Positions 30,463 to 39,703 of a DNA stretch of 64,000 nt are shown piece after piece; within the stretch, counting starts at the first letter, position 1; each line of letters opens with the position of its first letter. This DNA is from Flavobacteriaceae bacterium (lineage in GTDB: Bacteria > Bacteroidota > Bacteroidia > Flavobacteriales > Flavobacteriaceae). The DNA lies in the NCBI GenBank assembly GCA_947451525.1, contig CANFZM010000003.1:62001-126000 (forward strand), given 5' to 3'. The notes under the pieces are model-generated. The model ran no database searches, was not told the DNA's origin, and saw nothing but the letters and a program-made list of their open reading frames with translations. A program made the translations under genes and the position numbers.

Positions 30463-31338
30463 TTAATATAAATCGTCCGTTCTTAAATTCAAGAAACGTT
30501 GTGTTGCAAAATGTGTTCCGATCCAGGTGATTAAAACTCCTAAAACTAAAACTCCTAACAATACCAAAACGGTAAGCAATTGGTCTTTAAAAATATCTAA
30601 AGCAGGATAGTTGGTAGAAACATAAACCAGAACCCCAATTAATGCTAGTATTGCCAAAACAGAGCCAATAACTCCCAAAATAATACTTCGAGTTACAAAT
30701 GGTTTTCTAATAAAAGCCTTCGTAGCACCTACCATTTGCATCGTTTTAATTATAAATCGATTAGCATAAATGGACAATCGCAACGAACTATTAATTAATA
30801 AAATAGATATAAAAGCAAAAATCCCGCTGATAATTAATACCCACATACTTATTCTCTTCACATTGTCATTCACCAAAGTAATCAACTGTTTGTCGTAAAC
30901 CACATCGGCAACCATAGGATTTTTCCTAATTTCACTTTCCATTCTAGAAAAACCAATGTTCGTTACATAGTCTGCTTTCAAGTGAATATCATAAGAATTG
31001 TATAGTGGATTAGCCCCTAAAAATTCTGTAAAATTTTCTCCAAGAGTTTTTTCGTGCTCTTTGGCAGCCTGTTCTTTAGAAACAAAAGTAAAATCTTTAG
31101 CAAATTTACCCGATTTCATTTCCGTCTCGAAAGCCTTGAAAATAGTGTCGTTAGCCTCGTTTTTAAAGAAAACAGTCATTACAATATCTTCCTTAAAATT
31201 GTCCGAAAGCCTTTTAGAATTGATAATAAAAAGCCCCAAAAGCCCTAGTAAAAACAATACTAAGAACACACTTAAAACCACCGAAAAATAGGAAGAAATC
31301 AATCTGCGTTTCTGAAACTTATCAAATGAGGATGCCAT
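30463..31338 (-). CDS. ftsX: cell division permease FtsX
   Basis: FtsX topology; MVGATKAFIRKPFVTRSI; neighbourhood. Confidence 0.9.
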   Translation of the reverse strand: MASSFDKFQKRRLISSYFSVVLSVFLVLFLLGLLGLFIINSKRLSDNFKEDIVMTVFFKNEANDTIFKAFETEMKSGKFAKDFTFVSKEQAAKEHEKTLGENFTEFLGANPLYNSYDIHLKADYVTNIGFSRMESEIRKNPMVADVVYDKQLITLVNDNVKRISMWVLIISGIFAFISILLINSSLRLSIYANRFIIKTMQMVGATKAFIRKPFVTRSIILGVIGSVLAILALIGVLVYVSTNYPALDIFKDQLLTVLVLLGVLVLGVLITWIGTHFATQRFLNLRTDDLY

Positions 31339-31449
31339 ATCAAACTAAATTTAGCCGTAAAAATAATAAACAATTTCTTTATTCATAGTTTATAACGTTT
31401 AAAGTTTTGACTTTAGTACAATAAATGTAAATTTGTACCTTAAATTTTA

Positions 31450-31590
31450 TTAGTTGAAGCAAATGGCTTGCGCATTTTAGTACACCCATTTCCCGCTTTT
31501 CGTTGCAATCTGTCATTGCGAGGAACGATATATCCAAAATTGCTACTCGTTTTCGCAATGCCAGGATTTCCACTTCAATCGGGGCTAAAT
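31450..31590 (+). repeat. interspersed repeat family B, copy 1 (GAAGCRAATGGCTTGCGCATTTTAG...TTTCCCGCTTTTCGTTGCAATC...GGATTTCCACTTCAATCGGGGCTA)
   Basis: Shared ends with 43054-43159 (+), 38034-38168 (-) and partial 55076-55128 (-). Confidence 0.85.
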
Positions 31591-31696
31591 TTCAATCAAT
31601 AGGAATGAAAATATAATTTTGAATCAACCCTTTCTTAAAAACAGAATTCATTTTAGTCTTTAAGAAAGAATATAAACATAAGCAATAGCGCATACA

Positions 31697-34600
31697 ATGA
31701 AATATTTCCACGAACAAATAGAAGCCAAATGGCGCAATTATTGGGCAGAAAACCAAACTTTTGCAGCAACCAACCATTCCGATAAACCAAAATATTATGT
31801 TTTGGACATGTTTCCTTATCCATCTGGAGCAGGTTTGCATGTTGGTCATCCACTAGGATATATTGCCTCCGATATTGTTGCCCGATTCAAACGCCATAAA
31901 GGATTCAATGTCTTGCATCCTCAAGGGTACGATTCCTTCGGATTGCCAGCAGAGCAATATGCTATCCAAACTGGACAACATCCCGATACTACCACCAAAG
32001 AAAACATTGCACGTTACCGCGAGCAATTAGATAAAATAGGTTTTTCCTTCGATTGGAGTCGTGAAGTGCGCACCTCCAATGCCGATTATTACAAACACAC
32101 CCAATGGATTTTCATTCAATTATTTAATTCTTGGTACAATAAAAATTCCGATAAATCCGAAGACATAACGACCCTAATTTCTGCTTTCGAAAAAGAAGGA
32201 AATAGCACAGTCAATGCTGTTTGCGACGATAATATCGCCCCATTTACGGCTGTTCAGTGGAATAGTTTTTCTTCCGAAGAACAACAAAAAATTCTATCAC
32301 AATATCGATTAACCTATTTGGCAGAAACCGAAGTGAACTGGTGTCCCGGACTTGGAACCGTTTTGGCAAACGACGAAATAATAAATGGCGTTTCCGAGCG
32401 AGGTGGCCATCCAGTAATGCGTAAAAAAATGACCCAATGGTCCATGCGAATTTCTGCTTATGCCGAACGATTATTACAAGGTTTAAACGACATAGATTGG
32501 AGTGAATCCATCAAAGAATCCCAAAGAAACTGGATTGGAAAAAGTGTTGGAGCAATGGTTAAGTTTAATGTCCTCCCCCCAGCCCCCTCCAAGGGAGGGG
32601 GAGCCGAAACAGAAATGAAATCGGATCCAAAATATCTAACAGGAGACCCTGCTATTGCTAAAAATTTATTGCTTCATGCTAAAGAAATGCGCAAAGAACC
32701 TACTTTGTCGGAAGCAATTCTTTGGGATAATTTACGTCGTGAAAAATTAGATGTTCGTTTTAGAAGACAACATTTAATAGGAAAATATATAGTAGATTTT
32801 GTGTGTTTAGAAAAAAGGTTAATAGTAGAAGTAGACGGCGATTACCACAATACTAAAGAACAATCTGAAATAGATGAAGCGAGAACTTTAGAATTAGAAC
32901 AAAAGCATAATTTTAAAGTAATTCGTTTTTCTAATGAAGAAGTTAATAAATCTATAAGTACGGTTTTAAATAAAATTCAAGGAGAATTAAATTCAAGAGC
33001 ATCTTTTCAGGCTTCGTCTCCCTCCCCTTTGGGGAGGGTTGGGGAGGGGACTTTCATAGAAGTATTCACCACCCGTCCCGACACCATTTTCGGAGTTACC
33101 TTCATGACCTTGGCGCCCGAACATGAATTAGTTTCTAAAATCACAACGCAAGAACAAAAATCTGCGGTAGATACTTATATTGAAGCAACTGCAAAGCGTT
33201 CCGAACGAGAAAGAATGGCCGATGTGAAAACCATATCCGGTGTTTTCACTGGTGCTTATGCGGAACATCCATTTACAAAAGAACCAATTCCAGTTTGGAT
33301 AGGCGATTACGTTTTGGCGGGTTACGGAACAGGAGCGGTAATGGCGGTTCCATGTGGCGATGAAAGAGATTTTGCATTTACAAATTTCTTTAAAGGTCAA
33401 AACGGAATGCCAGCAATTAAAAATATATTTAATCAAGATATTTCAGAAGCAGCCTACGGCGAAAAAACCGGTTTCGAATTAATTAATTCCGATTTCTTAA
33501 ACGGATTGGGTTATAAAGAAGGAACTAAAAAAAGTATTGAAGCATTAGAAAAGATTGCGCAAGGAAAAGGTAAAACTAATTACCGTTTGCGCGATGCAGT
33601 TTTCTCGCGTCAACGTTATTGGGGCGAACCATTTCCTGTATTTTATGTGAATGGATTGCCGCAAATGATTGATAAAAAACATTTGCCAATTGTACTTCCA
33701 GAAGTGGAAAAATACCTACCAACCGAAGACGGGCAACCGCCTTTAGGAAATGCTACTACTTGGGCGTGGGACAGCGTTCAGTGTTCAGTAGTCAGTAATC
33801 AGTTGATTGATAATGTGACTATTTTCCCTTTAGAATTGAATACCATGCCAGGTTGGGCAGGAAGTTCGTGGTATTGGATGCGTTATATGGATGCACACAA
33901 TGAAAACGAATTTGCAAGCAAAGAGGCTTTGAACTATTGGCAAAATGTAGATTTATACATAGGTGGAAGCGAACATGCAACCGGACATTTATTGTATTCT
34001 CGTTTTTGGAATAAATTCTTAAAAGACAGAGGCTATGCACCAACAGAAGAACCATTCAAAAAATTAATCAATCAAGGAATGATTTTAGGAATGAGTGCTT
34101 TTGTGTATAGAAGTGAAGATTCCAAAAAGTTATATTCCAAAGGGTTGATTTCGTGTGTAAATGTGCAGCCAATTCATGTGGATTTATCAGTTATTAATGA
34201 CGTCACTAACGAACTAGATATTGAAGCATTTAAGAAACACCCATTATATACCGATTATAAAAATGCCGAATTCATTTTAGAAAACGGAAAATATATTGTT
34301 GGTCGTGAAGTAGAAAAAATGTCCAAATCCAAATACAATGTGGTCAATCCAGATGATATTTGTAACGATTATGGTGCTGATACCTTGCGTTTGTATGAAA
34401 TGTTCTTAGGCCCATTGGAACAATCAAAACCATGGAATACCGCCGGAATAACGGGAGTTTATGGTTTCTTAAAAAAACTATGGCGTTTGTATTTTGATGA
34501 TAATGGTTCAATTGTAACTAACGATGAGCCAAGCCCAGAAATGTACAAGTCTTTACATAAAACCATAAAAAAAGTAACGGAAGATATTGAGAATTTCTCT

Positions 34601-34996
34601 TTCAATACCTCTGTTTCACAGTTTATGATTTGTGTAAACGAATTAGCAACTTTAAAATGCAACCACAGAAAAATTCTCGAACCATTGGCAATTTTAATTT
34701 CGCCTTATGCACCGCATATTGCCGAAGAATTATGGAGTCAGTTGGGTTATAAAGAATCGGTTTCCACGGCAGTATTTCCTATTTGTGAAGAGAAATATTT
34801 AGTAGAATCGGAAAAAGAATACCCAGTTTCGTTCAACGGAAAAATGCGTTTTACCATTAAATTATCTTTAGATTTAACCGTTCCGCAAATTCAAGAAATT
34901 GTAATGGCTGACGAAAGAACTATTAAACAATTGGAAGGAAGAACGCCAAATAAAGTAATCATCGTTCCAGGAAAAGTGATTAATTTAGTGGGATAA
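31697..34996 (+). CDS. leuS: leucine--tRNA ligase carrying an in-frame DUF559 nuclease-domain insertion
   Basis: FPYPSGAGLHVGHPLGY, FTTRPDTIFGVTF, KMSKSKYNVVNPDD; about 160 extra codons at 32570-33051. Confidence 0.96.
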   Translation: MKYFHEQIEAKWRNYWAENQTFAATNHSDKPKYYVLDMFPYPSGAGLHVGHPLGYIASDIVARFKRHKGFNVLHPQGYDSFGLPAEQYAIQTGQHPDTTTKENIARYREQLDKIGFSFDWSREVRTSNADYYKHTQWIFIQLFNSWYNKNSDKSEDITTLISAFEKEGNSTVNAVCDDNIAPFTAVQWNSFSSEEQQKILSQYRLTYLAETEVNWCPGLGTVLANDEIINGVSERGGHPVMRKKMTQWSMRISAYAERLLQGLNDIDWSESIKESQRNWIGKSVGAMVKFNVLPPAPSKGGGAETEMKSDPKYLTGDPAIAKNLLLHAKEMRKEPTLSEAILWDNLRREKLDVRFRRQHLIGKYIVDFVCLEKRLIVEVDGDYHNTKEQSEIDEARTLELEQKHNFKVIRFSNEEVNKSISTVLNKIQGELNSRASFQASSPSPLGRVGEGTFIEVFTTRPDTIFGVTFMTLAPEHELVSKITTQEQKSAVDTYIEATAKRSERERMADVKTISGVFTGAYAEHPFTKEPIPVWIGDYVLAGYGTGAVMAVPCGDERDFAFTNFFKGQNGMPAIKNIFNQDISEAAYGEKTGFELINSDFLNGLGYKEGTKKSIEALEKIAQGKGKTNYRLRDAVFSRQRYWGEPFPVFYVNGLPQMIDKKHLPIVLPEVEKYLPTEDGQPPLGNATTWAWDSVQCSVVSNQLIDNVTIFPLELNTMPGWAGSSWYWMRYMDAHNENEFASKEALNYWQNVDLYIGGSEHATGHLLYSRFWNKFLKDRGYAPTEEPFKKLINQGMILGMSAFVYRSEDSKKLYSKGLISCVNVQPIHVDLSVINDVTNELDIEAFKKHPLYTDYKNAEFILENGKYIVGREVEKMSKSKYNVVNPDDICNDYGADTLRLYEMFLGPLEQSKPWNTAGITGVYGFLKKLWRLYFDDNGSIVTNDEPSPEMYKSLHKTIKKVTEDIENFSFNTSVSQFMICVNELATLKCNHRKILEPLAILISPYAPHIAEELWSQLGYKESVSTAVFPICEEKYLVESEKEYPVSFNGKMRFTIKLSLDLTVPQIQEIVMADERTIKQLEGRTPNKVIIVPGKVINLVG
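32570..33051 (+). mobile_element. candidate mobile insertion in leuS: DUF559 (Vsr/PD-(D/E)XK-like) endonuclease domain bounded by inverted G/C-rich hairpins
   Basis: KEMRKEPTLSEAILWDNLRREKLDVRFRRQHLIGKYIVDFVCLEKRLIVEVDGDYHNTKEQSEIDEARTLELEQKHNFKVIRFSNEEVNKSISTVLNKI; left CCCCCTCC-AAG-GGAGGGGG, right CCCTCCCC-TTT-GGGGAGGG in opposite orientation. Confidence 0.85.
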
Positions 34997-35020
34997 TTAT
35001 CTTTTTTAAATTTTATGATA

Positions 35021-35053
35021 AAAAAAGCGATCTTTTTAAGGTCGTTTTTTTTG
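35021..35053 (+). terminator. Rho-independent terminator-like hairpin after leuS
   Basis: aaaaaaagcgatctttttaaggtcgtttttttt. Confidence 0.65.
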
Positions 35054-35233
35054 TTTTTATATTTGACCCTATTATTTTTTTAAATTAAAATTAAAAAACA
35101 CAATATTTTTAATTAACACCATTAAATTAATAGGGTATAAATTATAAAATAACTAAAAATAACCGTAGAGCCCCTATTTTATTTTATTAATTGATTTTTA
35201 ATTCCGATTTTTGACATCTAAACAACACACAAC

Positions 35234-36343
35234 ATGAAAATCGGAGTCCCAAAGGAAATTAAAAATAACGAAAGCAGAGTTGGAATGACTCCAGCTGGAG
35301 TATTTGAACTTACTAAAAACAAACATATTGTATTCATTCAATCTTCGGCAGGAGAAGGAAGCGGTTTTTTTGATGAAGATTATCTAAATGTTGGCGCTAT
35401 TATTCTCCAAACAATTGAAGAAGTTTACATGCTTAGTGATATGATTGTGAAAGTGAAAGAACCAGTTGCCGAAGAATATCCTTTAATAAAACCCAATCAG
35501 GTTCTATTCACCTATTTTCATTTTGCTTCAAGCGAAGAATTAACCTTTGCAATGCTTAAAAGTGATGCCATTTGTATCGCCTATGAAACTGTAGAAGACA
35601 CGGATGGTAGTTTGCCATTACTAACCCCAATGTCGGAAGTTGCAGGAAGAATGGCGATACAACAAGGCGCAAAATATTTAGAGAAACCTATCAAAGGTCG
35701 CGGTGTTTTGCTTGGCGGAGTTCCGGGAGTTCCTCCAGGACGTGTTTTGATTCTTGGTGCAGGTGTAGTTGGTGTGCAAGCCGCAAAAATGGCGGCAGGT
35801 TTAGGCGCCCATGTAACGATTTTAGATACCAATATGAAACGCCTTCGGTACGTTAATGATGTCATGCCACCACATGTGGTAACCGAATTTTCAAGCGAAT
35901 ACAATATTAGAAAACACATTAAAGACCATGATTTAATAATTGGTGGGGTATTAATAAAAGGTTCAAAAGCACCTAAATTAATTACCAGAGAAATGCTGAA
36001 AGAAATGCGCCCAGGTACAGTAATTGTTGATGTTGCTGTAGATCAAGGAGGCTGTTTTGAAACAACGGTTCCAACTACCCATGAAGATCCAACGTATATC
36101 ATTGACGATGTAATTCATTATTGTGTTGCCAATATGCCTGGTGCGGTGCCTTATACTTCTACAATGGCTCTAACCAATGTTACCTTGCCGTATATTTTAT
36201 TATTGGCAAATTTAGGCTGGGAGGCTGCTTGCAAAAAAGAGCCTTCCCTTGCTAAAGGACTTAATATTGTAAACGGAAAATGTGTTTATGATGAAATTAT
36301 AGAAGCTTTTGATTGGAAAGATCATGCTAAGGAAAAAATTTGA
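35234..36343 (+). CDS. ald: alanine dehydrogenase
   Basis: KIGVPKEIKNNESRVGMTPAGV, GAGVVGVQAAKMAAGLGA, PGAVPYTSTMALTNVTLPY. Confidence 0.95.
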   Translation: MKIGVPKEIKNNESRVGMTPAGVFELTKNKHIVFIQSSAGEGSGFFDEDYLNVGAIILQTIEEVYMLSDMIVKVKEPVAEEYPLIKPNQVLFTYFHFASSEELTFAMLKSDAICIAYETVEDTDGSLPLLTPMSEVAGRMAIQQGAKYLEKPIKGRGVLLGGVPGVPPGRVLILGAGVVGVQAAKMAAGLGAHVTILDTNMKRLRYVNDVMPPHVVTEFSSEYNIRKHIKDHDLIIGGVLIKGSKAPKLITREMLKEMRPGTVIVDVAVDQGGCFETTVPTTHEDPTYIIDDVIHYCVANMPGAVPYTSTMALTNVTLPYILLLANLGWEAACKKEPSLAKGLNIVNGKCVYDEIIEAFDWKDHAKEKI

Positions 36344-36432
36344 CTAATTGGCAGTTTTTAGGAATTTAAAAGAACGAATATTATTTTGGCTCATATTTTG
36401 ATGCTTATTCAGTAATTATAAAATTTACAATT

Positions 36433-37122
36433 ATGGGAATGAGTTATATGGTTTTAGCCGGAATTATTATGCTAATGAGTTGGGTGGTAAGCAGCCGATT
36501 GAAAAGCAAATTCGAATTTTATTCTAAACTACAATTGCAAAATGGCATGTCGGGTAAAGAAATTGCCGAAAAGATGTTGGCCGATAATGGTATTTATGAC
36601 GTAAAAGTAATTTCGGTAGAAGGAAGACTTACCGATCATTACAATCCTACAGATAAAACGGTAAACCTAAGTGAAGCCGTGTATAACGAAAGAAATGCAG
36701 CAGCAGCAGCGGTTGCGGCTCACGAATGTGGACATGCCGTGCAACATGCAAAAGGATATAGCATGTTGGAATTGCGGTCTAAATTGGTGCCAATTGTTTC
36801 GGTGACTTCCAATTTTGTGCAATGGATATTGTTGGCGGGAATCATTATGATACGTACTTTCCCCTCATTATTATTGCTTGGAATTGTGATTTTCGCATTA
36901 ACGACTTTGTTTACCTTAATAACTTTGCCGGTAGAATACGATGCGAGTAATCGTGCCTTGGCTTGGTTGAAAAATAAAAACATGCTAAATCCAGCAGAAT
37001 ATTCAGGTGCCGAGGATTCTTTAAAATGGGCTGCCCGAACTTATGTGGTTGCTGCGATTGGCTCTATAGGAACTTTGTTGTACTACGTTTCTATTTATCT
37101 TGGAGGAAGGAGAAACGATTAA
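36433..37122 (+). CDS. zinc metallopeptidase (YugP-like)
   Basis: AAHECGHAVQHA HExxH-like motif, membrane segments. Confidence 0.9.
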   Translation: MGMSYMVLAGIIMLMSWVVSSRLKSKFEFYSKLQLQNGMSGKEIAEKMLADNGIYDVKVISVEGRLTDHYNPTDKTVNLSEAVYNERNAAAAAVAAHECGHAVQHAKGYSMLELRSKLVPIVSVTSNFVQWILLAGIIMIRTFPSLLLLGIVIFALTTLFTLITLPVEYDASNRALAWLKNKNMLNPAEYSGAEDSLKWAARTYVVAAIGSIGTLLYYVSIYLGGRRND

Positions 37123-37154
37123 TTTTTTGGATAAAAGCGCAAATAAATATACCG

Positions 37155-37182
37155 AATCCGTTACGACAGTAGCGGATTTTTA
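37155..37182. terminator. terminator-like hairpin between convergent genes
   Basis: AATCCG ttacgacagtag CGGATT TTT. Confidence 0.55.
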
Positions 37183-37458
37183 TTTAGAAAAAGTAGATAA
37201 AATCACCGCAACCGATAACCAAACCACGCCATGAATTAGGAGGCATTTAGCATAACTTTGGTTTCCGTAGAGTTGTTTTACTAAATGCACCATAAAATAA
37301 ATGATACTAATTGGTACGAACAAATACAATAACAATACACCGCCATTGGGAGTGTTGCCGTGGGTTGGAAAAAGTTCATAACACACTCCGGCTATTAAGA
37401 TATAAATGGTGTAAAAAGCGATTGCTATATTTTCTTTTGTGAATTTGTTGAGGTTCAT
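37180..37458 (-). CDS. small hypothetical membrane protein
   Basis: 92-aa ORF with three hydrophobic segments. Confidence 0.6.
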   Translation of the reverse strand: MNLNKFTKENIAIAFYTIYILIAGVCYELFPTHGNTPNGGVLLLYLFVPISIIYFMVHLVKQLYGNQSYAKCLLIHGVVWLSVAVILSTFSK

Positions 37459-37469
37459 TGGTTTTGTAA

Positions 37470-37940
37470 TTACAATTGAATTTGTCGTTCTATTTGTTGG
37501 TCTAAGGAGATGAAGGTTTCGGTTCTGGAAACGCCATCTATGGGTTGGATTTTGGTATTTAATAGTTGCATTAAATGTTCGTTGTCTTTACAGATAATTT
37601 TGATTAAGATGCTCCAATTTCCAGTGGTGTAGTGGCATTCGAGGACTTCTGGAATTTTGCGTAATTCTTTTACTGCCTCTGAGTTGCTTGCTGCTTTTTC
37701 AAGATAGACGCCAATAAAAGCCATAGTTTTATACCCTAAAACTTTATTGTTGATGATGAATTTAGACCCCGAAATCACGCCTGCATCTTCTAGTTTTTTT
37801 AACCGTTGGTGAATGGCGGCTCCCGAAATTCCTATTTTGTTTGCTATTTGCAATATTGGTTTTCGAGCATCTTCCATTAGGTCCCGAAGGATTTCTTTGT
37901 CGATGCCGTCAATTTCTATTTGAAGTTGGTTGATTTTCAT
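37470..37940 (-). CDS. Lrp/AsnC family transcriptional regulator
   Basis: IDGIDKEILRDLMEDARKPILQIANKIGISGAAIHQRLKKLEDAGVI. Confidence 0.95.
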   Translation of the reverse strand: MKINQLQIEIDGIDKEILRDLMEDARKPILQIANKIGISGAAIHQRLKKLEDAGVISGSKFIINNKVLGYKTMAFIGVYLEKAASNSEAVKELRKIPEVLECHYTTGNWSILIKIICKDNEHLMQLLNTKIQPIDGVSRTETFISLDQQIERQIQL

Positions 37941-38033
37941 TGGCGCTAAATTTAAAGCAAAAATAAGAATATTGTTTCAATTGTAAAGCAAAAAGTGATT
38001 ATAACTAATAATTTTACAAAAGACATAACCTAT

Positions 38034-38168
38034 CTAGCCCCGGGTGAAGTGGAAATCCTGGCATTGCGTTAACGATAAGCATTATTGGATTGCTTGGTTC
38101 CGCGCAATGACAGATTGCAACGAAAAACGGGAATGACATTTACTAAAATGCCTACCCATTCGCTCCTA
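38034..38168 (-). repeat. interspersed repeat family B, copy 3
   Basis: tagccccgggtgaagtggaaatcctgg...cagattgcaacgaaaaacgggaatgacatttactaaaatgcctacccattcgctcc. Confidence 0.85.
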
Positions 38169-38207
38169 AAATAACTTAGAACCTAAGAATCTCAGTTCCT
38201 TAGAACC

Positions 38208-39584
38208 TTAATTGGAAGTCACTAATTTATCAGGATTGTAGCCAATATAAGGCATTGCGGTTTCGTTGAAAACAACTCCAAATTCTTCCAACTCTTTTAA
38301 TATTGGCTCGTAAACTTCTTTGCGAATTGGCAGTTGCACGCCTGGAGTTTTAATGTTTCCGTTTAGGATTTGCAGGGTTGCGATTGCAACGGGAAGCCCC
38401 ACGGTTTTTGCCATGGCGGTGTAGGTTTGGTCGTCGCCAATGCACACCATTTTGGAATCGATTTGGTATTGTTGCCCTTGTATTTCGTAGCCAAATTTAT
38501 GGTACATGACAATCATGTCTTTGTCTTTTGGTTGCAAAGTCCAACTGTCGTTGAGGATGCGCTCTAAAATTTGTGCGGGAGTTGCATTTTTTAGTCCAAC
38601 GATTTTATTGGAATTGAATAAATCGAGTTCTAAAAGTTTGTCCCACATGATGTCGTCTTGCTCTATATTTAGGGCCATACGGGTTTTAATTTCAACAGAA
38701 TCGGTAGGGTGGTAGGGCAAAAAAGAATTGGTGAATTCGCGGAAACTCATGTTTTCGGAGTTTTCCATAGAATAAGTGTCGTCGGTCATGCCGAGTTGCA
38801 CGAACATGTTCCAAGCCTTTGAAAAGCCAACTCTTCGAATGGTGCCACGATATAAAGTTAGGGCATCATCTAGACCATAAACGCTGCGGTATTTTAGGGA
38901 ATCTCTGTTGGCGTAGCCTTCAAATTTTCCGTAACCTTCTACCATTAAAAATTCAGTTCTTCGGAATAATTTAGTGTAGGGGATGTATTTGTATTTTCCT
39001 TCTTGAATAAATTTGGCTGCGCCACCTTGACCTGCAAGAACTACGTTTCTTGGTGCCCAAGTGAATTTGTAGTTCCAAAGATTGTTGTCGCTTTCGGGCG
39101 CTACTAGTCCGCCACAAAAGGATTCGAATAGTATTATTTTGCCGCCTTTTTCTCTTATATCTTCAATAACTTTCATAGCGCTCATGTGATCAATACCAGG
39201 ATCTAGGCCAATTTCGTTCATGAAAATTAGTCCGTTTTCTTTGGCAGCTGCATCTAATTCTTGCATGGCATCGGAAACATAAGAAGCGGTAACCATGTGT
39301 TTTTTGTAAGTGAGGCAGTCTTTGGCAACTTCAATGTGCAAATGTGCCGGAAGCATCGAAATTACGATGTCGGCTTTAGCAATTTCGGAATGTCGTTGGG
39401 ATTCGTTAGTAATGTCTAACGCAATTGCGCTGGCATTAGGATGGTTATTGGTTTTTCGTTGTGCTAATTCTAATGAAATATCGGCAATGGTAAGGTGCAA
39501 ATTTTCTTGCGTAGATTTATTTAAAAGGTATTGTATAAGGGAGGATGCCGAACGTCCGGCACCTATGATTAGTATATTTCTCAT
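38208..39584 (-). CDS. saccharopine dehydrogenase-family protein (reductase/C-terminal type)
   Basis: MRNILIIGAGRSASSLIQYLL, NEIGLDPGIDHMSAMKVI; start at 39584 preferred. Confidence 0.92.
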   Translation of the reverse strand: MRNILIIGAGRSASSLIQYLLNKSTQENLHLTIADISLELAQRKTNNHPNASAIALDITNESQRHSEIAKADIVISMLPAHLHIEVAKDCLTYKKHMVTASYVSDAMQELDAAAKENGLIFMNEIGLDPGIDHMSAMKVIEDIREKGGKIILFESFCGGLVAPESDNNLWNYKFTWAPRNVVLAGQGGAAKFIQEGKYKYIPYTKLFRRTEFLMVEGYGKFEGYANRDSLKYRSVYGLDDALTLYRGTIRRVGFSKAWNMFVQLGMTDDTYSMENSENMSFREFTNSFLPYHPTDSVEIKTRMALNIEQDDIMWDKLLELDLFNSNKIVGLKNATPAQILERILNDSWTLQPKDKDMIVMYHKFGYEIQGQQYQIDSKMVCIGDDQTYTAMAKTVGLPVAIATLQILNGNIKTPGVQLPIRKEVYEPILKELEEFGVVFNETAMPYIGYNPDKLVTSN

Positions 39585-39651
39585 AATTTGTTTGTAAATG
39601 GAATACAAATTTAGGAATTTGTAATGATTTGACACTCTTTTTTGACAAAAA

Positions 39652-39682
39652 CAAAAAAGCCCACGCAAAATAGAATGGGCTT
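39652..39682 (-). terminator. terminator-like hairpin downstream of the 39704-40018 gene
   Basis: AAAGCCCA cgcaaaatagaa TGGGCTTT with A-run on + strand (T-run on -). Confidence 0.65.
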
Positions 39683-39703
39683 TGGTGTTTGTTGGGAGTA
39701 GAA

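Noticed and set aside
31592-31853. Minus-strand ORFs at the leuS start
   Set aside because: Antisense to the conserved LeuRS N-terminus (FPYPSGAGLHVGHPLGY).
32570-33051. Intein inside LeuRS
   Set aside because: No Cys/Ser at the first position, no terminal His-Asn, no Hint-fold blocks; sequence is DUF559 plus low-complexity translated hairpins.
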